Source: Carex sylvatica (lineage: Eukaryota > Streptophyta > Magnoliopsida > Poales > Cyperaceae). Taken from it: DNA of 64,000 nucleotides. A model generated the notes under the pieces. That model did no database searches and was not told the DNA's origin. It saw only the letters and a program-made list of their open reading frames with translations. Of this stretch, positions 24,401 to 34,076 are shown piece after piece (position 1 is the first letter of the stretch; each line of letters starts with the position of its first letter). The DNA lies in contig CAXKVR010000273.1 in assembly GCA_964058845.1 (NCBI GenBank), positions 166,598 to 230,597 on the forward strand, read 5' to 3'. A program made the position numbers and the translations under genes.

Positions 24401-26188
24401 CGTATCTGTTTAATCCGGATACAGATAATCTCCGAGCGAATACAGAGCGGATTATCCGTGTCCGTTTACACCCCTAATGTTTACACTTAAATTATTATAA
24501 TTTAAAATTTTAGAGCTATAGTTTTAATTATTCAACAAAGTCTGTAATTTCCTTGTATATATTCAGAAAACAAAAATAATAAACACATTGCATACTGTAC
24601 ATAAATACTTTAAAATTCAGATATAAATTATTTTTATGTTGAGTATAGACATTATATATTAAGTTGAAGATAAGTAGCGCAGAAATATATGGTACAAAAA
24701 TATTTTCTCGTTGTTTAATTCAGAAGTCTGACGTAATACTGTTTTGGGCTAATTAGCTACACTAGCCCTTATCTAGTTATCTTAACTTTGTAAGCAGTCC
24801 TACATTTATAAAGCCCTTATCTAGGGACTTGCGAAAACACAAATTTATCTTCTTTGAACTAAGCAGGCCTTTTCCCCCACACTCTTGCCTAGAAAGGCCT
24901 AATTATGTTCATTTTACCTAGAAGGCCCAATTATATTCATTCACTTGCTTTTATAATCTTTTCTATTCTTTGATACCATCATCACGGTTGTTAACTTGTT
25001 ATCATTCATTTAGAAGGAATCATTATTTTGTTATTTTTCAATATTTTAATTTGTGACCTAAAAAGGAACTTAATCTTTTATTTTTGAAATGCAAATGCAT
25101 CATTATGTATTAGTAAAATTAATAAAGTAAATTATGACAATGATTAGTACTTATCGTTTTATATTAAACTTATGAATCTCTTTACTAAGCTAAGTTTATA
25201 AGTTTGGGAAGTCCTAACATTTTTTTTGGAAAGTGATCGTCTAATAACAATAATTCACGCACACCAATTTATATATACTTTATTTTTTCAATGCATTAAA
25301 TTTGTTCTGACAATGAGTAAGGCCAAGTCCTTACTTATATAGTTATATAATGATATTTATACACAAAAAAATTCATCGAGATTCAAATATACAACCTTCC
25401 ATACGGAAGAACATTAATAGTGTATAAAAAAAAAAAATCACACTTATCTTAATTAAAAAAAGTTATTAAAATCTCCGTGCGTATATAGTATAATATTTGT
25501 ATTCGAATTTTTTTTATTATGTATAATTTTTAATAAGCAAATATTTTCCCAAGCTAACCGTAGCTGTTCTCCATTGTATAATTTTTATTTTTTTCTTTGG
25601 TTGTGGCTTGTGAGAATTGGACAAGTTGTTGAAATATTTTAATAAGCGGTTGTCAACTGGGACAGACTAGTTCTTCAAAATATTATTTTGGTTCCTTCTA
25701 CTTGGTCGGAAAGACTTGGTCTTAATTTCCCAAACTGTTCAAAGGTGATTGAAAAATGCTTGTTCCTACTGTGTAATTAGCTCGTCTCATCAGGATTACA
25801 CAGCGAATTAAAATTGATTCTTCATTTGTAATGCTATAAAGTCAAGTCAGATTATAACCTGAACAAGGTCTTCTAGCCCATTGGCCTCCACGTTGGTGCA
25901 GAGATTCGGCACAAGCGAACCGACATCAGTCAGGATGACCCGTGATGCTCCTTTAGTGGCTGTGAAGAGTCCCGGCAAGCCTGTGCCGGCCCCAAGTTCT
26001 AGCACAGTTGAACCAGAAATTGTATCTCTATCGTCAACAAGGGCTTCACTTATCCACTCTGACAAGTATACCGCTGACTCCCATAGCCAAGAGCCGGTGA
26101 TTGCTCGGCCGGTGACCGGGTCTTGCAGGTTGTCACGTTCATAGATTGCGAGACGCGTGGCACCTATCACCACTTCTATCATGCCCAT
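21401..26188 (-). CDS. S-adenosylmethionine methyltransferase, family 16 (METTL21-like)
   Basis: It is probably a protein-lysine methyltransferase of the methyltransferase-16 (METTL21/FAM86) group; the substrate cannot be told from sequence. Two minus-strand exons, 26188-25859 and 21712-21401, join in phase 0 at CAG|GTTATA and CAAG|GTGATG, giving 213 residues. The family signature GSWLWESAVYLSEWI is at 32-46. SAM-binding motif I, VLELGAGTGLPG, is at 62-73, VILTDVG at 84-90, ELNWG at 113-117, and LLSDLFYDPEA follows as the counterpart of the family's D-(x)-Y/F post-motif. The single intron is about 4.1 kb and packed with MITEs. Both exons are fully open, so it appears intact. Start ATG 26188 is the only Met giving a normal N-terminus. 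Confidence 0.88.
21713..22662 (-). other. 5' intron portion of the methyltransferase gene
   Basis: This is the acceptor-proximal part of the large intron, AT-rich and without coding signal. The polypyrimidine/AG acceptor lies at 21713-21726 on the minus strand. Confidence 0.6.
22663..23115. mobile_element. hairpin MITE, core type B, AGTCCGGTTAGTATGAT termini (diverged)
   Basis: Left GCGGTTAGTATGATATCA pairs with right ATATCATACTACCCGGACTC. The inner arms carry GACCGTTCAAACTGATTTA and its inverse TAAATCAGTTTGAACG, as in other type B copies. It lies inside the methyltransferase intron. Confidence 0.7.
23179..23530. mobile_element. hairpin MITE, core type B (diverged copy)
   Basis: The left end GAGTCCAGTTAGTATG and the right end TTCTAGTTAGACTC are inverse relatives of 22663-23115. 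The internal arms (TTATTGGATAAACTTCAAAC and its mirror) are weaker. It is an older copy in the same intron. Confidence 0.6.
23821..24476. mobile_element. hAT-type MITE with 8-bp target duplication
   Basis: A 656-bp element with terminal inverted repeats TAGGGGTGTAA(A/C)CGG. The octamer ATGTTTAC flanks it exactly on both sides (23813-23820 and 24477-24484). An 8-bp duplication and T/CAGGGGTG-like ends are typical of the hAT superfamily. Subterminal CGGATACGGATA repeats occur near both ends. It carries no transposase and lies in the methyltransferase intron. Confidence 0.9.
24485..25858 (-). other. remaining intron of the methyltransferase gene
   Basis: Donor-proximal intron sequence, AT-rich. 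I see no genes or clear repeats. Confidence 0.6.
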
Positions 26189-28280
26189 AGCTCATTTAAC
26201 TTTTGTATATTCTCTTTGCTGGGAATATGATTCTTGGTTTCATTTGGTGAGAACCGGATGAGATTGATAGGATGATGTTTTCAGATGCGTAGACCTGGTT
26301 TTAAAATTGATTAGGTGGTTTTGGTTTGCTTGGGCCAGATTGATTTTTTTTTCTAATAAATGGGCCTACAGTATGGGCTTAAATAAATCTGGATCGGATT
26401 TGTTGGTCTGCAACTGTTTGACTAAATTTATACCTTTTGGGCCACAGATAGAAAATAAGTTTATTTTACGGAATGAGATCCGGTGCTTTTCTTTTTCGTG
26501 CTTTTCTGCTGCTCTTCTCTCTCTCTCCTCCTTCTCTCTCTCCTCTTTTATTAAAAGAGAGATAGGAAGAAAAAAACAAGCAGCGTATCCTCATTTTACT
26601 GGGTTTTTAATGGGCCCAAATAAAGAAAGAGAAGACGGAGCATGATTGACCCTGAAAATTAAAACTGTAAAACGCTATGTTATCATATATATAGCCATGT
26701 ATCTTATGATTCTTATTTGATATGTATTCTATCACCGTATCAATACCCGTATTGCCATATCATTGTATCTGTATATTCTTAAAAATTACTGTATTGTCGT
26801 ATATGTATCGTATCTTATACGACACCTATATATGTATTTATTCAAAATAGGCAAAAGGTAATGCTCTAGGTTTTCAATTGGATTCATTGAGTCTTATTTT
26901 TTCTTCCTTCTGATGATGTTCCTTTTTAGTAACTTCTTGATATTTACTTTTAAATGAACCCTTATTAATCTTTTATTTTTGTCACTTCTTTTACTTCCTC
27001 TATTACTATTTAAAATAAAACAAATTTGAAGATATGTCATCTTCACAAAGCAATTGATAATTATATGCAAACAGAAACCAAAGAAAATATCTTGGTAATC
27101 ACTATCAAGTATTTAAAATAAAAAAAGAGAAACTAAGGAAAATAAAGTGAATTAATATCTACCTTTTTTAGGACTGAAGAGACAAATTTACTTATTTGGC
27201 ACCAAAATATAATTCCGTGATTTTGAGCGACAGTCAATTAAAGTTAAATTAATTATTTTTAGTGTAACTTGTCGTTATCTCCGACAAAATTTCACCTAAG
27301 CAGGTTGAAAATTTACCTGCACTTAATTGACACACCAACTGTATGTAAAGCAAAACAAGTGGTATAATCATTACCTCTCCAGTAAAAATTGTGAACAACG
27401 TGGGTTTCTCAAAATTCTATATATTATGATATTTTAGATAAAAAAAATTACTACACGTAGACTAAATTAAACCAACTTTTTTATAAATAAATCCATATGT
27501 TTTCTGAACAAATATAATCAAAATATTATAAATTAATGGGTGTATTAAAGATTAAAATATTGCCTCTCCAACCTTCAAAAAATAAAATCTTGCCTCTCCC
27601 CCAATAAGCGGGCTACAATCTTTTTCTGAATTCCCTTTTCTTCTCAATTTAACAACCCAAAAAGAAATTTCTCTCTCCTGAACAGTCCATGAAAGCAAAA
27701 TAGAGTAGTGCATGAAATTAAATTCAGCAAATTAAATATAAACGATCCGTGCACATTGAATAAGATAAGAAGAGAATATAGGAACACTTGAATATTTAGA
27801 CGTTAAAATTTAAACATTCCAAGAATATTTATAAATTTAACTACTGCATACGTTAACCAAGATAACGTCTTGAAAACCAACCTTTTATTTAGTGCTAAAT
27901 GAAATGTTTTATATGTGAGAGGTATGTTTTATACAATTATTGTTATTTTTTTGAAGAGTTCATACAATTACTCTTCTTTTACGGAGACATATTTGTTATT
28001 ATAATTTATAGGCCGTATTTTTACCTTTGACCAGTCTAGTTAATTTTGTTATTTATTTTTCTTTAATTCGGGTTGGTGTTTTAATTCTCAAATCTGAATT
28101 ACGATAGAAAAATTTAGGCCGGAATAAGCATAAAAAACACTTGTTGTGTTCACAATTTAACATAATAGACATTCGAAGAAATATTTGTTATTATAATCTA
28201 TAGGCCAATTTTTTTTTATTTATATCCACAAAAAAATTAAAATTTTAAAAAATAATCAAGCATGCATTGTTTTTTCAAAA
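26189..28280. other. upstream region of the methyltransferase and intergenic DNA
   Basis: The first few hundred bases should include the minus-strand promoter of the methyltransferase; CT/GA-rich tracts lie at 26505-26570. The rest is AT-rich, with no gene or clear repeat boundary recognised. Confidence 0.5.
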
Positions 28281-28450
28281 GTATCAAATTCGTAAAAAAT
28301 AATTGCGAACTTAAGCTCCAAAGTCGCAAAAAAAAATTTGCGGTAAATGAGCCGCAATTCACCAAATTTTTTTTGCGGTATTACGGAACCGCAAAATTTT
28401 TTACTGGGGTTTAGTCCCAATACCGCAAATATTTTTTGCGGAAACTCAGC
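28281..28450. repeat. TTTGCGG-rich arm, putative left terminal region of a large transposon
   Basis: It contains several copies of (A)nTTTGCGGT and its inverse ACCGCAAA. The segment with AAGCTCCAAA, an A-run and TTTGCGG resembles, in reverse complement, the segment at 39100-39260. The two could be subterminal repeats of one element enclosing the MULE coding remnant at 30.1-31.6 kb. The exact end is not resolved. Confidence 0.45.
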
Positions 28451-28539
28451 TTGCTAACAAAAGGCGCGTGCGACCCTCTCCCCACACACCAGCCTATCTC
28501 TTTGCCTCTTCCCCTGCCTGTCTCTTTCCCTCTTCATTT

Positions 28540-29675
28540 CGGAGCTCCGACTGTCTCATCGATCAGCTCTTCGATCCAGGTAATTTTTTTTAATTTAAAT
28601 TTTAATGTAGAATATAATTAATTAGTTCATTTTAAATGGTTTAGAATATTGTCCAAATAATTTAGAATTTTTTAGAAAATACCAAAATAGTTTAGAATAT
28701 GGTCTAGAATAATTTAGAAATTCCAAAATAGTTTAGAATAATTTAGAATAATTCCAAAATAATTTAGAATAATTTAGAATAATTCCAAAATGGTTTAGAA
28801 GAATTCCAAAATAGTTTAGAATAAATTCAATTTTTTTAAAATAGTTTAGAATATTGTCCTATTAATTTAGAAATTCCAAAATAGTTTAAAGTAATTTAGA
28901 ATAATTTAGAATAATTTCAAAATGAATTAGAATAATTCTAAAATACTTTAGAATAATTTAGAATAATTCTAAAATACTTTAGAATAATTTAGAATAATTC
29001 TAAAATACTTTAGAATAATTTAGAATAATTCTAAAATACTTTAGAATAATTTAGAATAATTCTAAAATACTTTAGAATAATTTTTAATAATTCCAAAATA
29101 GTTTAGAATAATTAAAAAATTTCCAAAATAATTTAGAATATTGCCATATTAATTTAGAAATTCCAAAATAGTTTAAAATAATTTAGAATAATTTTAAAAT
29201 GATTTAGAATAATTTAGAATAATTTCAAAATAGTTTAGAATAATTTAGAAATTTTCAAAATAGTTTATAATAATTTAGGAATTGGTTTAGATATTGTCCG
29301 ATTGATTTAAAAAATTCCAAATTGGTATAGAATCATTTAGAAATTTAGAAAAAAATTTATAATAATTTAAAAACTGGTTTAGATATTGTCCGATTAATTT
29401 AGAAAATTTCAAAATAGTTTAGAATCAATTAGAATTTTTCAAAATAATTTAGAAAATTATAAAATGATTTAGAATTTTTTTAGGAACCTCTTACATTTTT
29501 GGATCACTTTCGGAGCTCCGACTATTTGATCAATCGATTTTTCGATTCAGGTATTTTTATTTTTGTTTTAATTTATAATATAATTAATTAGTTCATTTTA
29601 AATGGTTTAGAATATTGTCCAAATAATTTAGAATTTTGTAGAACATTCCAAAATAGTTTAGAAAAATTTACAGGA
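28540..29675. repeat. direct duplication of a leader-like segment about 965 bp apart
   Basis: The block starting CGGAGCTCCGACT, with TCGAT(C/T)CAG then GTA and a later ATTAGTTCATTTTAAATGG, occurs at about 28540-28720 and again at about 29509-29675. Each copy ends in the same AATTTAGAATTTT words that start the tandem array. The CAG|GTA junction looks like a splice donor after an untranslated exon. Confidence 0.7.
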
Positions 29676-29950
29676 TTTCAAAATGATTTAGAATAAAAAT
29701 TTAGAAAATGGTATAGAATAATTTAGAAATTTTCAAAATGATTTTCAAAATAGTTTAGAATAATTTAGAGAATTTCAAAATGGTTTATAATAATTTAGAA
29801 AATTCGAAAATAGTTTAGAATAATTTAGAAAATTTTAAAATGAACAGGAATAATTTAGAAAATGCCAAAATAGTCTTAGAATAACGTAGAAAATTTCAAA
29901 ATAGTTTAGAATAATTTAGAAAATTGTTTGAATTTTTTAGTACAGCAGAC
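28620..29950. repeat. AATTTAGAATAATTCCAAAATAG tandem array
   Basis: About 1.3 kb consists of variants of TTTAGAATAATTTAGAATAA alternating with TTCCAAAATAG. The units at 28930-29080 are almost identical with a period near 33-36 bases, while the flanks are more degenerate. It is non-coding and lies between the transposon arm and the mudrA-like remnant. Confidence 0.9.
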
Positions 29951-30120
29951 GGAGTATTTGGGCATACGTTTAGCGACTTGTTGTAAATAACTCACGACAA
30001 TCATAGGGTATCTCAGGCTTCTAGGGAGGTAAGTATTTACTTATTTGGTTTTTCATAACTCGGTCAGTATTCAAATTATATTGTAATTGTTTGTTTTTCC
30101 TAATTTAGAGTGATGATATT

Positions 30121-31560
30121 TTAACCGTCAAGCACTATTGACGTCATCATTAGGGTTGGTACAACTTCTCTGGACATGGAAGCTCCATCCAATGCTTGGT
30201 ACAACTTCTCTGGACATGGAAGCTCGTCTTCATCATTAGGGTTACTCTTACCCACTTTGTTAAGGTAGTCGATAGCCTTTGAACAACTAATTTCAAAGTC
30301 TTGTATCATCTTCTGCAACCTCCTAGGTTTGTATTTGTTCACTCCAGCTATGAATATGTTGCTAACCTCTCTCTTACGCCCCACATGCTTGAAGAGGTTT
30401 TCAGCAACATCTTGAGAACAATACCGATGCACACATTGATTAGTAGACTCATTCCATCCGAGATACGAATCATGGAACACGGCTTTAATCCCCAAATGTC
30501 TATTTGATATGACACAAAAGAATTGATTATCTCCAATTCCTTCCAACCTCAACCATCTCAGAAAAAATCCCAGTTGCCAGCGCTTTCTTTCTCCACAATT
30601 GCAAAAGCCACTGAAAGCAATTGGTTTTTAGCATCATGCATACATGCCATTAGTAGCCTACTTTAGTAACGTCCCGACATGAAACATGCATCGATACTAA
30701 TAACTGGTTTGAGAAATGGTATCGCTGCAATACACACTCCAAATGCCCATGCTGCTGTGAAAATGCCTATTAGTTTCTCCATCAATCGGGGTCAAGGCCA
30801 CACAATACTTAGTTCCTGAATTATTTCTTTTGATGGCTTCCAATAGTGAAATAAGCAAGTTGTACTAGTTCTCCCAACTCCTAAACAGATTTGCAATAGC
30901 AAGCTCATGGCCTCTCCATAATTTGTTGTACTTGGGGGTTACCTTATCATATTTCTGCATGACGATATCTAAGATATGATTTATAAGATAACACACATCC
31001 CTTATAATGGTCTTATCAATCGCAAGGACAATCATCTCTGCTGTAAGCTTACAATGATCAGTATGTGTTGCTGATATTCTGCACGTATGAGGAATTACTT
31101 GCTTGGTAATAATCCAAAATTCTGAAAGGTCATTGTGCTTCACGCATAACTTAAATTTATAAAAAACATCTTTGCACACCACCTCGTAGCGTCTAGGTTC
31201 GCTTCTAAGAACCTTGTACTCATAATTCTTATCAAGATGAAACTCATTGATTGCTATCCTTGTCGAATGTTTTTTTTGAGCTGTCGAAAAAATTGAAATC
31301 CGCAGTCCGAAAACCGAATATTTCATTGAAATTATCAACCGGATGTGTCATATTTTCCTGATAAGTTATCGGGTACTGTGCTTCACGGGATTATGTTTGA
31401 TGGGACTGTGATTGTGACTGGCTGGACGGTCCAATATCATCGTCGGAACCCGATGACTCATCTGAGAGCATCTCATCTTCACTCTCCAAACTGTCATAAT
31501 CAATTGCATCTACAGGTACATGCGAATAATCACGTTCATGTCTACGGACCAGACTGGTAC
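30121..31560 (-). pseudogene. MuDR-type transposase (mudrA-like) remnant
   Basis: Read on the minus strand, an acidic region (DYDSLESEDEMLSDESSG, about 31500-31440) precedes the DBD_Tnp_Mut-like domain (FHLDKNYEYKVLRSEPRRYE, VVCKD, then HTCR, about 31260-31060). The DDE core follows with frame breaks: KPVISIDACFMSGRY, HDAKNQLLSVAFAIVEKES, NWDFFLRWLRLEGIGDN, and CVISNRHLGIKAVFHD (about 30550-30480), then HRYCSQDVAENL. The normally catalytic Asp of the SDR motif is Asn here (codon 30504-30502). Stops and frameshifts occur around 30560-30870 and 31340-31390. The SWIM zinc finger is missing, and the 3' end runs into a 40-bp duplication at 30155. Confidence 0.85.
30155..30224. repeat. 40-bp tandem duplication
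   Basis: TTGGTACAACTTCTCTGGAC plus the next ten bases occurs at 30155-30184 and again at 30195-30224, an offset of 40. GTCATCATTAGGGTT-like words flank both sides. It lies in the truncated 3' end of the transposase remnant. Confidence 0.9.
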
Positions 31561-31579
31561 TGGGTCGGGGGTCTAACTA

Positions 31580-31770
31580 ATAGATTCACAGAGTTTCGAT
31601 TAGTACTGAGCTGGGATCTAACTGGTAGATCCACAGAGTTCTGATCGGTACTGGGTTAGGGTCTTACTGGTGCATCCACAGAGTTTCGACTGGTACTAGA
31701 TCGAGATCTATCTGCTATTGGGTCAGGATCCATAGAGTTTCGATTGGTACTGGGTCGAGATCGAGTTCAG
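31580..31770 (-). repeat. tandem repeat of about 60 bp in the mudrA N-terminal linker
   Basis: Four imperfect units share GATCCACAGAGTTTCGA(C/T)TGGTACTG on the plus strand. On the minus strand they read as variants of PSTNRNSVDxPVR, a repeated linker upstream of the acidic region of the transposase. Unit length varies between about 50 and 66 bases and there are stops. Confidence 0.75.
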
Positions 31771-31789
31771 AAATCTGACTGGGTACAAG

Positions 31790-32189
31790 TGTCTGACTAT
31801 TGAGGTTCAATTGGTAATTAAAATCAGTATAGTTCTGATACGGGCTATCGGGACAGCGGGCTGTATGCTAAAGAAGGCTTGGATTGGGCTCGTCCTGCTC
31901 GAAGTCGCAAGCCGAAGTAAGGGATGCTTGATCTTGGATCTCCAAAGTCAGGAATGACTTAAGAGACTAGGAGAGATCTCAGAGATATTGAACTCTAACC
32001 TGTGTTATCTCCAAGATGTGTGTAAGTGTAAACTTGTGATGCTTAATATTCGCCTTTTTACTGTCAAATGAATGGCCTTATATAGTGTGACATAAGTACC
32101 ACCACACCCCTGCCAGGGATAAGCCGATTTGTGGGTTGGTTACGAGATCATGTAATCATGGTCATTTATAATTGGTGGTTTCGTTGTTA
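31790..32189 (-). promoter_or_regulatory. promoter-like segment on the minus strand, upstream of the transposase remnant
   Basis: On the minus strand a TATA-like ACTATATAAGG (32087-32077) is followed by an untranslated-leader-like stretch and a CAGGTTAGAG that could be a splice donor. It leads toward the mudrA remnant. An LTR of another retroelement is an alternative reading. The segment is cut at 32189 by the LTR retrotransposon and seems to continue at 38228. Confidence 0.4.
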
Positions 32190-32194
32190 AGCGA

Positions 32195-33958
32195 TGATAT
32201 CTCGCAAACCTATCTATATTCCGACCTGTATTTTGTACCCAAACCTGTGTTTAAATCATAATTAGTCGTATTTCATTGAAATATCTATAGAATGTGGTAC
32301 TACTGCAAATTTGTTCTTATTTTGCAGGAATGAGATGAAATCGACAAGAATCTGGAATTTGAGAAGTATTTACACGACCCGTGTATCACCTTGTGCGGGT
32401 CGTATCAACCTCAACTCGACCACATACACGACTGCTGACTCGACTCCAGAAGAGACACAGACATACGGCCCATACAGGATATTATACGGGTCGTATCAGA
32501 CAAATTCAGAAACAGATCCAGAATTAGAAACAAGACCAATTGAAGGAAGGTCGACCAGAATAATGCTGAAATTTCAGCATCCGAACTTAAAACAGTCATA
32601 GATTTTGACTCGTAGCTCCGTTTTGAGTGTATGACCACTTTTTGGAAAGCTTGCGAGAAGATCTACAATCTGAGAAAAAGAGGCATTTCTGGAAATTCTG
32701 TACGATCTGTGTCTATTCTGATACGGGTCGTGTCAGACGAAATATGGCAAGAAATCTGGAATTTTAGAAAAAGTCTGAAGGAAGAAAAGTCGGCCAGAGA
32801 CCATATAAACGGGATTTCTTGCACCATGGAGGAATTCTAGAGCAGAGAAGCATTTCTAGGATTTTGAATTGACGGCTATTGCTTGGAGACGAAGTTGAGA
32901 AGCAAAAGACGTGAGTTTTGTTGTGGATCTTCATTGTACTTCAGGTTTTAGAATGAATTCTTATTCCTTTATCTTTGTTATCTATTTTAGTACTATGTTT
33001 GAGTAGTTTTATTTATTTCTAGGGTTAAGATGTAATCGAATATTTTGTTTTGAATTTAGTTATTGAATTTTTACATTGAAATTTGTGTTTGCTTAATTGT
33101 GATTGATTTTAATTATTTAGTTTGGATTGTTTGATTTTTATTGGTTTTACCACTAGATGCATGATCACATCTAAAAGGTACTGTGTACATTACTATCTCT
33201 CAACCAGACTAAGTACATAGTTAGGATTAGTGATCCGGAAGATGAAACCAACTAGTAGCCGAAAGGTGAACATTTTCTCTTATCGACGGATAAGAGGTTA
33301 TCTTTAGTATTCCAAACAAGTAACTAGGTAACTCGGACCAATATACGACAGTTGAGGTTTAGAGCCCAAAGAGGGTAGATATTAAAATTCCATACTAAGT
33401 TAACAAACCAACATACGACAGTTGAGGTTTAGAAACATTAGGTCTGGTTAGTTGAACCCTACATAAATGAACCACGTAAAGAAACAGTGACTAGTGCATT
33501 AACTCAAAGTCCACACGACCAGTGTACGACAGTACACGACCAGTGTACGACAGTACACGACCAGTGTACGACAGTACACGACCCGTGTAAGCTGATACGA
33601 CCCGTGTAGGAAACTACACGGTCCGTGCCAAGGACTGAGAGGCAGAACTGAGATAAGTCTGAAATCCTGGAAACGCTTTCTATTATTGATGTAAATCATG
33701 TTTATTTACTTCTTTTCACTTAATTACTGTCATTGAACTGATTAGGAACTTAAATACCAAAAACCAATATTTTCTCACTTCTAGTCTTTAATTGATTTAA
33801 GTAGAGTCCGGTTTAGATTTGAACTGTCCCTGTGATCGATACCCGATAATATACCACTCGATAGGACTGTGCACCTGCAGTATGAACCGAAAGTGTATTC
33901 AAGGTTAAAAAGTACAGCTTGCTGTACTGAAACTTTGTGCATATATTTTTGTGGGAAC
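32195..33958 (+). repeat. 5' LTR
   Basis: It is 1764 bp and matches the 3' LTR closely. Differences include an expanded 21-bp repeat at 33516-33590 and a different segment near 33000. ACACGACCCGTGTA-like words recur. The last part carries CCTGTGATCGATACCCGAT and TACAGCTTGCTGTACTGAA, also found in the solo LTR at 59156-61066. Confidence 0.95.
33516..33590. repeat. 21-bp tandem repeat inside the 5' LTR
   Basis: ACACGACCAGTGTACGACAGT is repeated about three and a half times. The 3' LTR has only one ACACGACCCGTGTA copy at the corresponding place (about 37858), so the array expanded, or was lost, after insertion. Confidence 0.9.
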
Positions 33959-33961
33959 AAA

Positions 33962-33985
33962 TTTTTGACGCCGTTGTCGGGGACG
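33962..33985 (+). other. primer-binding site region
   Basis: TTTTTGACGCCGTTGTCGGG lies directly after LTR1. It is close to the complement of a plant tRNA-Asp 3' end (TGGCGCCGTTGCCGGGGA), with two mismatches (A for G, T for C). Confidence 0.8.
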
Positions 33986-34076
33986 GCATCATTTATTTTT
34001 TGGATTTTATTTATTTTATTTAATCTAGATTTTAATTTGTATCTTTATTTTTTTATTTCTTTTATTAGGAGCCCTG

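Noticed and set aside
28620..29950. CRISPR-like appearance of regularly spaced short repeats
   Set aside because: The units are continuous variants without unique spacers, in plant nuclear DNA; it is an AT-rich tandem array.
32411..32638. Minus- and plus-strand frames in the LTRs (also 36668-37308 and 59418-59822)
   Set aside because: They fall inside LTR sequence in both copies, have no domain, and are not conserved between strands.
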